A DNA stretch of 64,000 nucleotides from SAR92 clade bacterium H921 (GTDB taxonomy: Bacteria; Pseudomonadota; Gammaproteobacteria; Pseudomonadales; Porticoccaceae): contig JAOALD010000003.1 of the NCBI GenBank assembly GCA_025153755.1, positions 186,001 to 250,000 on the forward strand. Direction: 5' to 3'. The notes under the pieces are model-generated. The model did no database searches and was not told the origin of the DNA. It saw only the letters and a program-made list of their open reading frames with translations. The translations under genes were made by a program, and so were the position numbers. This document shows, piece by piece, positions 27,148 to 34,803 of this stretch (within the stretch, counting starts at the first letter, position 1; each line of letters opens with the position of its first letter).

Positions 27148-27993
27148 TTATAGCTTAAAGTCAGCCCAGATAGGGCAGTGGTCGGAAGGCTTCTCGAATG
27201 CTCGGGCCTCAAAGTCGATGCCTGAGCCAACAAGATTCTCCATGGCTGGTAAAGAGGCGAGAATTAAATCGATTCGAAGACCAATTTTGGGTTCCTGCTC
27301 GAAGCCACGGCTACGATAGTCAAACCAGCTATAGGAACGATCATCTTGGGGATTCATTGACCTAAAGCTATCGACAAGCCCCCAATCTTGAAGTGTCTCC
27401 AACCATTCCCGCTCCTCGGGTAAAAATGCCGACTTGCCAGTCTTGAGCCAGCGCTTGGCATTCTCCGGCTTTATACCAACATCTATATCCGCTGGAGCAA
27501 CGTTCATATCGCCCATGACTATTACATGGTCTTTGCCGTTAAAATTATTACCGAGATAGGCCCTCAAGTCGGCATAGAATTTCGCTTTTGCAGGGAATTT
27601 AGTTGGATGTGCGCGACCTTCACCCTGAGGAAAATATCCATTGATTACATGGATTATCTGGCCATTTATATCGTATTGACCATGGATCATACGGCATTGA
27701 GACTCTTGATCATCGCTGGGGTAACCCCGGATAACCGAAACAGCCGGCATTTTGCTGAGAAGGGCAACACCGTAATGACCTTTTTGGCCATGAAAATCTA
27801 CCTGATAGCCCATCTGAGTAATAGCATCAACTGGGAACTCTTCATTACTGACTTTAATTTCCTGCAGGCCGATGATATGTGGCGCATGCTGCTCTAAAAC
27901 TGACTCCAATTGATGTAGGCGGGCACGGATACCATTAACATTAAATGACATAATGCGAGTTGAATCAGTCTTGAGTTCGGCAATATCAGTCAC
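27148..27993 (-). CDS. xthA: exodeoxyribonuclease III
   Basis: A 281-residue AP endonuclease and 3'-5' exonuclease for base-excision repair. Visible are MSFNVNGIRARLHQLE (residues 15-30), the metal ligand Glu in GLQEIKV (near 45), HVINGYFPQGE near 113-123, VIVMGDMNVAP near 157-167 and the catalytic SDHCPIWADF at the end. The GTG start at 27993 is 7 bases after the prc stop. ATG 27951, which gives the E. coli-like start, is the alternative. Co-transcribed with prc. Confidence 0.95.
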   Translation of the reverse strand: MTDIAELKTDSTRIMSFNVNGIRARLHQLESVLEQHAPHIIGLQEIKVSNEEFPVDAITQMGYQVDFHGQKGHYGVALLSKMPAVSVIRGYPSDDQESQCRMIHGQYDINGQIIHVINGYFPQGEGRAHPTKFPAKAKFYADLRAYLGNNFNGKDHVIVMGDMNVAPADIDVGIKPENAKRWLKTGKSAFLPEEREWLETLQDWGLVDSFRSMNPQDDRSYSWFDYRSRGFEQEPKIGLRIDLILASLPAMENLVGSGIDFEARAFEKPSDHCPIWADFKL

Positions 27994-28000
27994 GTCAGCT

Positions 28001-30172
28001 TTATCTCACTTTATTTTTAAGTTGAACAATATGGCTTTTGTTTGACGGTGTTATCAGGGCTATCTGATCAACAAGAATATTCCCAGCCTCTTGTAGCATC
28101 GGATCTGATTCTGCAATATTTTCGTTGAGTTCTGAGCCGCCAACGCCTTTCTGAGACTGGTCATCGCTATCATCACTATCAGCTGATGATTTTTTCCAGA
28201 CTTCAACATTTTCATAGGCTTCCAGACCTTTTTTCATACGACGAATATTTTCAAGGACTAATAGTTCCTGATCCCATAGCTTAGTCCGCGCACGACGTTT
28301 TTCGATGTTTAAGGAAAGCGTATCGTTGGCCGCCCATTCTTCATTGAGTTTTAGCTGGCTAAGCATGTGAGCATAGTCTGGATCATCACGGCTACGTTGC
28401 TGATGCCTATCTGTCAGCGGGCCTATATGCCGCTTCAAATGATTTGACACATTGTGCGGAACTGCATGAATACGGTCCCAGGGCAGGGCATTATCATGCT
28501 GGCTCTCACCGACTTCCTCTATGTCATAGGTCGAGGGAAACTCAATATCAGGTATTACACCTCGATGCTGGGTGCTATCACCTGAAACTCGATAAAATTT
28601 AGACACAGTCAACTTAAGTTGGCCGCTACTCAGACCACTTACGTCCTGCACCGTACCCTTGCCGAAACTCTGGCTACCTACAATTAATGCACGTCCATAG
28701 TCTTGTAAGGCGCCGGCAAAAATCTCAGAGGCTGAGGCGCTAAGGCGATTAATCATAACCAAAAGCGGGCCATCGTATACGGCAGGCATAGTGGCACGTT
28801 GACTGCGTGAAACCCGCTGATTTGAGTCTTTAATTTGCACCACAGGCCCATTGCCAATAAATAGGTCCGTCAAAGCGGTTGCTTCATGTAGGGAACCGCC
28901 CCCATTGTTGCGCAGATCCAAAACAATACCATCAACACGCTGTGCTCTAAGCTCGCGTAAAAGATTAAATACATCTCTGGTAGTACTTTTGTACTCAGGA
29001 TCTCTAGCACGATAAGCTTCGAAATCCATATAGAAAGTGGGTATCTCAATGACCCCTAGCTTGTAAATTTTACCCTCTTGTTCAATTTCTAGAATCTTAC
29101 TTTGCGCCGATTTTTCCTCCAGTTTTACCTTGTCTCGGGTGATTGCAACAATAGTGGTACTGCCGATAGCTTCACCTTTAGCCGGAATAATCTGCAGTCT
29201 GACCACAGAATCTTTGGGCCCGCGTATGAGGTCAACAACCTCATCGATACGCCAACCAATGACATCGACAATTTCATCTTGCTCTTGGCCCACACCGACA
29301 ATTTTATCTTCAGCTTTTAATATATCTTGCAGGTCTGCTGGTCCACCTGGAATGATCCTGACCACTTTTGTGTACTCGTCTTCCACACGCAGCTCAGCAC
29401 CAATACCCTCTAAAGATAGAGACATATTAATCTGGAAGTTTTCACTGGTGCGTGGCGAGTAATATGATGTATGGGGGTCATAGAGTGAGGCGAGGGCATT
29501 TACATAGAGCTGAAATACGTCTTGGCTATCGCGCTGAGTAAACTGTTTAAGTTGGTTCTGATAACGCTTTATAAGCAGCTCACGGGATTTATCAGCCTGT
29601 TTATCGTTAAGTAAAAGGCGAATCATCGCGTCTTTGATACGTTTGTGCCAAAAGATTTGCGCCTGCTCAGGCGAACTAAACCAGTCTCGTTTGTCGCCAT
29701 CTAAAACGATTGTTTCATTAGTCGCTAAATCAAACTCGTGATTCTCATCTTCAAGTATTGCGATGTTCAAAGTAAGCTGACTAATCGCCCTAGAGCGCAG
29801 ACGATTGAACATAACATACCCAGGGCTTATATCTCCACGTTTAGCAAGGTCATCGAGGCGAGTGTGCCACTGCATAAATTCGTCTATATCGGACTGGAGC
29901 AAATAGCTTTTAGTAGGGTCTAGATTGTCTAGATACTGGGTCAGATAGCGCTTGGAGAGCTCATCGTCTATATCCTGGCCACGGTAATGACGAGAAGCTA
30001 AGCGATCGAATATCTCGCGATACAGCGCCGTAAACTCGGTCTGCTTTGCAATTGGCACGATCTGAGCATTTGGCGTCGCTGGCGTGGCGGATTTGTCACC
30101 AAAGTCGGCTAAAACAAAAAAACTTGTGAAACAGATAGCGGTGAGTAAAAAAGCTGCAATAATTCGCGGCAT
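28001..30172 (-). CDS. prc: tail-specific (carboxy-terminal) processing protease Prc
   Basis: A 723-residue periplasmic S41 protease that degrades proteins with non-polar C-termini and processes penicillin-binding protein 3 in relatives. Signal peptide at residues 1-22. A PDZ domain lies near 245-320 (SLEGIGAELRVED...). The catalytic Ser is in RLSASASEIFAGAL near 455, and the Lys in GSQSFGKGTVQ near 482, forming the Ser/Lys dyad. The C-terminal extension of about 170 residues is usual for Prc of this type. Length is close to E. coli Prc. Confidence 0.95.
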   Translation of the reverse strand: MPRIIAAFLLTAICFTSFFVLADFGDKSATPATPNAQIVPIAKQTEFTALYREIFDRLASRHYRGQDIDDELSKRYLTQYLDNLDPTKSYLLQSDIDEFMQWHTRLDDLAKRGDISPGYVMFNRLRSRAISQLTLNIAILEDENHEFDLATNETIVLDGDKRDWFSSPEQAQIFWHKRIKDAMIRLLLNDKQADKSRELLIKRYQNQLKQFTQRDSQDVFQLYVNALASLYDPHTSYYSPRTSENFQINMSLSLEGIGAELRVEDEYTKVVRIIPGGPADLQDILKAEDKIVGVGQEQDEIVDVIGWRIDEVVDLIRGPKDSVVRLQIIPAKGEAIGSTTIVAITRDKVKLEEKSAQSKILEIEQEGKIYKLGVIEIPTFYMDFEAYRARDPEYKSTTRDVFNLLRELRAQRVDGIVLDLRNNGGGSLHEATALTDLFIGNGPVVQIKDSNQRVSRSQRATMPAVYDGPLLVMINRLSASASEIFAGALQDYGRALIVGSQSFGKGTVQDVSGLSSGQLKLTVSKFYRVSGDSTQHRGVIPDIEFPSTYDIEEVGESQHDNALPWDRIHAVPHNVSNHLKRHIGPLTDRHQQRSRDDPDYAHMLSQLKLNEEWAANDTLSLNIEKRRARTKLWDQELLVLENIRRMKKGLEAYENVEVWKKSSADSDDSDDQSQKGVGGSELNENIAESDPMLQEAGNILVDQIALITPSNKSHIVQLKNKVR

Positions 30173-30305
30173 AGGTAATTCCTTGACAATATGCCAATAG
30201 TTTACCAGAACCTCAGCGATAGAATAGTCACTGATCGCGTTTGAATGGGAGTGGTGGTCGTCATTACTTTTATGTCCTCTAATCTCAATTAGTGGACATA
30301 GGTAG

Positions 30306-30325
30306 ACAGCCGGTATACCGACTGT
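30306..30325. promoter_or_regulatory. 20-bp palindrome before the recombinase gene
   Basis: ACAG, one unpaired base, the perfect palindrome CGGTATACCG, one base, then CTGT: 9 of 10 pairs match. It lies in the prc/recombinase divergent gap, 27 bases before ATG 30352. It could be an operator for either gene or a recombination site; nothing in the sequence decides this. Confidence 0.45.
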
Positions 30326-30351
30326 TACAGTACACGCATTACAATCGAGCT

Positions 30352-31647
30352 ATGATAACGCATCGCCCAATGATTAAAGTATTTAACGCAACACCACTGT
30401 TTGACGCCCACAAAGCCTTTGTGCGTCTTCCAATGGGAATGTCGATGCTCGATGACTACCCAGATTCCAAAGCCTTTGTGCAAAATATTTGCAAAACCAT
30501 ACCTGATGCCCGCGAAGATTTTTTACACACCCAAGCTTTTCTTAAAAGCTATAGCAGAAAATCTGAGGCCACCTATCGCGGTTACCGCAACGAGGTTGAA
30601 CGACTGTTACTGTGGGCATGGACGGTCGCTAAAAAAAGTGTTATCCAGTTAAAACGCCCAGATCTAGAGGCATATTTTGATTTTGTTCACGGCCCAGCGC
30701 CAGCTTGGGTGGGCGCTTCGGTTCAAGATCGCTTTAAAATAATCGGCGGAGAGTCTCGTCAAAACAAAAATTGGCGGCCATTTGCCGCAAAAATAGCCAA
30801 GGAAGACCGTGCGGTAGCCTTATCTGAGGGTCATAGTGTCCAAACCAGTACAGACGGGCACTCACTTTCCCACGAAGCGATGAAAATCTGCTACTCGGCA
30901 GTGTCCTGTTATTATGACTATCTAACCGACGAAGGCTATGCCTTTGGCAACCCTATACCAGCGATTCGCAAGCAGTCACCCTTCCTTATAAAAGGCGCCA
31001 CCCAGAAGAACATCAAACGGCTTTCAGATCTTCAGTGGGACTACGTGCTCGAAAGCGCCCAGGCTGCGGCCGACGGCTCAACCGACCATGAGCGAACATT
31101 ATTTATTATAGCCATGCTAAAAACCCTTTACCTGAGGATCTCGGAGCTTTCTGATAGAGCTAACTGGCAACCAGTGTGGAAGCATTTTTGGCAAGACAGC
31201 GATGGCAATCACTGGCTCAAGGTGCTGGGTAAAGGTAATAAGATACGTGATATTTCTGTGCCCAACGCCCTTTCGCCATATATTAATCGCTATCAGAGTT
31301 ATCGTGCCTCTGTTAACAGCACCTTTGGCGCTAACTCAACGTTGGTGTCAAAAAATCGCGGCGCTGGTGGCATGACCTCACGACAATTGCGCAGAATTGT
31401 TCAGCAGGCATTTGACCTAGCTTATGACCGCATGATGTCTGAGGGTTTTAGTGCCGAAGCTAAGGCTTTACGGGAGGCGACAACACACTGGCTCAGGCAT
31501 ACTGGAGCTTCCCAAGACATAGCTAGTAGACCTCTTAAACATATGGCCGATGACCTTGGTCATGCCAGTATGGGCACCACAGATCAGATTTATATTCAAT
31601 CTGATATGAAAGAGAGGGCACGGTCTGGAAAAGAAAGAGAAGTGTAG
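30352..31647 (+). CDS. orphan tyrosine recombinase / integrase
   Basis: A phage-integrase family protein of about 431 residues. All catalytic residues of the family are present: Arg in LYLRISELSD, Lys in VLGKGNKIRDI, HxxR in HWLRHTG, the second His in LGHASMGTT, and Tyr in TDQIYIQSD. An N-terminal SAM-like core-binding region lies near 60-110 (TQAFLKSYSRKSEATYRGYRNE as two parts). Starts at GTG 30292, ATG 30352 and ATG 30370 are open; none has a good Shine-Dalgarno. No phage or transposon genes surround it. Its DNA target is unknown. Confidence 0.85.
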   Translation: MITHRPMIKVFNATPLFDAHKAFVRLPMGMSMLDDYPDSKAFVQNICKTIPDAREDFLHTQAFLKSYSRKSEATYRGYRNEVERLLLWAWTVAKKSVIQLKRPDLEAYFDFVHGPAPAWVGASVQDRFKIIGGESRQNKNWRPFAAKIAKEDRAVALSEGHSVQTSTDGHSLSHEAMKICYSAVSCYYDYLTDEGYAFGNPIPAIRKQSPFLIKGATQKNIKRLSDLQWDYVLESAQAAADGSTDHERTLFIIAMLKTLYLRISELSDRANWQPVWKHFWQDSDGNHWLKVLGKGNKIRDISVPNALSPYINRYQSYRASVNSTFGANSTLVSKNRGAGGMTSRQLRRIVQQAFDLAYDRMMSEGFSAEAKALREATTHWLRHTGASQDIASRPLKHMADDLGHASMGTTDQIYIQSDMKERARSGKEREV

Positions 31648-31721
31648 TAAAATCAATAGTTTAAATAAATAAAATAAAGTATATTGTCACTAAATGTAGG
31701 AATTCGCACCAAGGGCACCAA

Positions 31722-33161
31722 ATGAGTATAGATTCACAGCTAGAGGCTCTAATACGACCTCTGGCACAGACGCTTTCTGATGTGGTTTTCCACCCTATCC
31801 ACATCTTCAATCAAGATTTTCCGCTTATCGTACTCTGGCTGGCTATAGCTTCGCTGTGGTTTACCTTCTATCTGCGTCTGATCAATTTCCGAGGTTTTAG
31901 GCAAGCTATTGGAATTTTGCGAGGCTCTCGCGCCGAAAGCGATAAGCCCGGTGAGATCTCTCACTTTAAAGCCCTGTCTACTGCGGTATCTGGCACCGTT
32001 GGTGTGGGTAATATTGGTGGCGTTGCTGTAGCCATTACTATTGGTGGCCCCGGAGCAGCATTCTGGCTTTTCATGGCGGGTTTTTTAGCCATGGCCACCA
32101 AATTTGTCGAGTGCACACTGGGAGTTAAATACCGCCGCATCAATGCCGATGGCTCCGTTTCTGGAGGCCCTATGTTCTATCTGGAGCGATTCTTCCTCGA
32201 TCGCAACTGGCCTAGAGTAGGCAAGTTTTTGGGAAGTTTCTATGCATTGGCATTGGTTATTGGCTGTCTGGGTATTGGTAATATGTTCCAATCTAATCAG
32301 GCCTATGTTCAGGTATTAAGTATAACCGGTGGCGAAGACAGTTTCCTGTTCGGCCGTGGATGGTTATTTGGCCTGTTTATGGCAGGCGCTGTTGGCTTGG
32401 TCATTCTCGGAGGTATTCGTTCGATTGCTACAACCGCCTCACGTATTGTCCCTGCCATGGCACTGCTCTATATGATTTCGGCAATTATTATAATTGCCAT
32501 GAGTGCCGAACATCTGCTGGCGGCCATTGCACTTATTTTCAATGGTGCATTTTCCTGGAGCAGTGCCCAAGGCGGCATGGTCGGCGCTATCATAATTGGC
32601 TTTCAGCGCGCCCTCTTCTCTAACGAGGCCGGCATAGGCTCGGCATCCATCGCTCACTCCGCGGTCATCACAGATGAGCCTATAACTGAAGGGCTGGTCT
32701 CACTACTAGAGCCTTTTATCGATTCTATGGTTATTTGCACCCTGACCTCATTGGTAATTGTTACCACGGCTATCCCTAATGGCCTACTTGATGATGGTCG
32801 CGGACTTGAGGGCATTGCTCTTACCTCTGCGGCTTTTGCACATCATGTGAGCTGGGCACCCTTTATTATCGCCATAGCCGCACTACTCTTTGCTTTTTCA
32901 ACCACTATAGCGTGGTCCTATTATGGGCTTAAGGGTTGGACTTATTTATTTGGTGAAGGGGCTATGACGCAGTTACTATTTAAAACAGTATTCTGTGGTT
33001 TTGTCGCTATTGGTTGCATGATACAGCTCAGAGCTGTCCTAGACTTTTCAGATGCCATGGTATTTTTGATCTCGATACCAAATATCATTGGTTTATACCT
33101 CTACGGACCAGAAATAAAGCGTGATCTTGAAACCTATTTGCTAAAATTTAGCAGTCGTTAA
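31722..33161 (+). CDS. sodium:alanine/glycine symporter, AGCS family (second copy)
   Basis: A 479-residue AGCS transporter, a distant paralogue of the one at 14040-15410. Signatures: STAVSGTVGVGNIGGVAVAI near 86-105, GPGAAFWLFMAGFLAMATKFVE near 109-130, SGGPMFYLERF near 147 and FSNEAGIGSASIAHSAV near 301-317. About ten membrane helices. It lies 18 bases before the glutamine amidotransferase gene and is probably co-transcribed with it. Its place next to amine-catabolism genes suggests amino-acid or amine uptake; the true substrate is uncertain. Confidence 0.93.
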   Translation: MSIDSQLEALIRPLAQTLSDVVFHPIHIFNQDFPLIVLWLAIASLWFTFYLRLINFRGFRQAIGILRGSRAESDKPGEISHFKALSTAVSGTVGVGNIGGVAVAITIGGPGAAFWLFMAGFLAMATKFVECTLGVKYRRINADGSVSGGPMFYLERFFLDRNWPRVGKFLGSFYALALVIGCLGIGNMFQSNQAYVQVLSITGGEDSFLFGRGWLFGLFMAGAVGLVILGGIRSIATTASRIVPAMALLYMISAIIIIAMSAEHLLAAIALIFNGAFSWSSAQGGMVGAIIIGFQRALFSNEAGIGSASIAHSAVITDEPITEGLVSLLEPFIDSMVICTLTSLVIVTTAIPNGLLDDGRGLEGIALTSAAFAHHVSWAPFIIAIAALLFAFSTTIAWSYYGLKGWTYLFGEGAMTQLLFKTVFCGFVAIGCMIQLRAVLDFSDAMVFLISIPNIIGLYLYGPEIKRDLETYLLKFSSR

Positions 33162-33179
33162 TCGGGGTTTTTTAAAAAA

Positions 33180-33905
33180 GTGATTAAAAATAAAATGAAA
33201 CTAAAAATAGGGATACTTCAGGCTGATGATGTAGTGCCACATTTGGCTAAAAAATACGGTGAATATCCGGCTATGTTCCAGCACTTATTGAGAGCTGCAA
33301 ATGATGAGCAAAAAGTGGATTTAGAATTTTCCACCTATGCCGTAAATGCTGGCGTATATCCGTCAGAGATCGATGAGGTGGATGCCTACATTCTTACCGG
33401 TAGCAAAAGTAGCGTCTATGAGAAAGCACCCTGGATTATTGAATTGGGCGGTTTTGTTAGAGATCTTCACAGCATGCAGAAGAAGTTAGTTGGAGTTTGT
33501 TTTGGCCATCAAATGGTAGCTCATGCTCTGGGCGGTGAAACTACTCTGTCGACAGCGGGCTGGTCGCTAGGGGTCAAAAGCACTATACCAACTGAGGCAA
33601 ACAGCCTTGGCGTCAAGCCCTTCAATCTTATCTATAGTCACCAAGACCAGATTACAACACCAGCCGAAGGCACTGTTGTTTTGGCCTCTACAGACACATG
33701 CCCTATTGCCGCCACTAGCCTTGGCGAGCATATATTAACGTTTCAGGGCCATCCTGAGTTCTATGCAGACTACAGTAGTGACCTCTATGAGTTTCGCCGT
33801 GAAAACTACCCGCCAGAAACCTATAAAAAGGCGATGGACTCCTTTCAGAAAAAGGTTGACCAGCCTTTAGTGGCGAAAATGATACTTAATTTCTGTTTGA
33901 ATTGA
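33180..33905 (+). CDS. class I glutamine amidotransferase-like protein
   Basis: A 241-residue stand-alone GATase domain related to the amidotransferase half of GMP synthase. The Cys nucleophile lies in GVCFGHQMVAHALGG near 107-121 and the His/Glu pair in FQGHPEFYAD near 189-198. Such proteins hydrolyse gamma-glutamyl amides. The nearby PuuA/PuuB-like genes suggest it could release glutamate from a gamma-glutamyl intermediate, but its sequence is not close to E. coli PuuD. GTG 33180 and ATG 33195 are both possible starts. Confidence 0.85.
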   Translation: MIKNKMKLKIGILQADDVVPHLAKKYGEYPAMFQHLLRAANDEQKVDLEFSTYAVNAGVYPSEIDEVDAYILTGSKSSVYEKAPWIIELGGFVRDLHSMQKKLVGVCFGHQMVAHALGGETTLSTAGWSLGVKSTIPTEANSLGVKPFNLIYSHQDQITTPAEGTVVLASTDTCPIAATSLGEHILTFQGHPEFYADYSSDLYEFRRENYPPETYKKAMDSFQKKVDQPLVAKMILNFCLN

Positions 33906-33930
33906 GGGTTATCTAGAACTGACTGAGGCA

Positions 33931-33965
33931 AGGGCTTGGTATGTCGAAGAAACCAAGTCTTCCCT
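33931..33965. terminator. possible bidirectional hairpin between convergent genes
   Basis: Stem AGGG-CTTGGT / ACCAAG-tctt-CCCT with an 11-base loop, between the amidotransferase gene and the convergent dioxygenase gene. It has no T-run, so termination is only suggested by position. Confidence 0.35.
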
Positions 33966-34785
33966 AGTAGGGTCTATCGCCATCTATCACAATACGTTGA
34001 AGGCTACGATGAGCCGGGAAGTAGTCATTTATCGGCTTGTGCTGTGTGCTGCGGTTATCCCAGATTGCAATGCAATCAACATCCCAAGACAGCCGACAAG
34101 TATACTCTGCTGCAACGCAGTGCTGATATAAAAACTCTAGTATCGCTCGGCTCTCACCGGCCGGCAGGCCAACAATATGAGTAGTAAAGAGCGCGTTTAC
34201 AAAGATCACTTTCTTACCGCTCTCTGGATGAGTGCGTATCACCGGATGAACTACAGGTGGATTGTCGGTAACCGCCTGAGCCAAGCGCTCCCGTCCACCC
34301 TTCTCGGCCAGACTCTCCTTAAACCCATAAGAAAAATCATGCACCGCGTCTAAATCGCTCAAAAAAGCCTGCATCTGCGGTGATAATCCATCATAAGCAG
34401 CGGTCATACTGGCAAAACAGGTATCGCCACCCGCCTCAGGAATCACCTTTGACCGCAACACGGTGCCAATTGGCGGATGCAATCGAAATGTCATATCGCT
34501 ATGCCAGCATTCTATTTTACTGGGTTTGTCGGCGGTACTTTCGAGAACAGTAATCTCTGGAAATCCTGGCAAAGTGTCATAGGCCGGGTGGCTCTGCAGC
34601 GGGCCAAAGGATGAAGCTAATGCATACTGCTGCGCAGGAGTTACATTTTGATCGCGAAAAAAGATAACCTCATGTTCAACCAACAGGCTTCTTATGGCTT
34701 TATAGTCACGAGCTGCGACATCACTGGTTAGGTCAATACCGCTAATTTCTGCGCCAAGGGCACCCGCTAAACGTTTTATTTTCAT
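33964..34785 (-). CDS. TauD/TfdA-family Fe(II)/2-oxoglutarate dioxygenase
   Basis: A 273-residue dioxygenase. The iron ligands are His and Asp in CWHSDMTF (near 94-96) and the distal His in DNRSTQHKPIND (near 250). The 2-oxoglutarate Arg is in AHRSLQRIVIDG. The strand SKVIPEAGGDTCFASM is typical of taurine dioxygenases. Members oxidise taurine, other sulfonates, 2,4-D or amines, so the substrate stays open. It lies 18 bases after the multihaem cytochrome gene on the same strand. Confidence 0.9.
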   Translation of the reverse strand: MKIKRLAGALGAEISGIDLTSDVAARDYKAIRSLLVEHEVIFFRDQNVTPAQQYALASSFGPLQSHPAYDTLPGFPEITVLESTADKPSKIECWHSDMTFRLHPPIGTVLRSKVIPEAGGDTCFASMTAAYDGLSPQMQAFLSDLDAVHDFSYGFKESLAEKGGRERLAQAVTDNPPVVHPVIRTHPESGKKVIFVNALFTTHIVGLPAGESRAILEFLYQHCVAAEYTCRLSWDVDCIAIWDNRSTQHKPINDYFPAHRSLQRIVIDGDRPY

Positions 34786-34803
34786 GGCCTACTCGCTATC
34801 AAA

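Noticed and set aside
30292-31647. A prophage or integrative element around the recombinase.
   Set aside because: Neighbouring genes are prc and an AGCS symporter; no phage genes, tRNA attachment site or direct repeats were seen.
33180-33905. Naming the amidotransferase PuuD.
   Set aside because: The sequence resembles GMP synthase-type class I amidotransferases more than PuuD; only the neighbourhood suggests that role.
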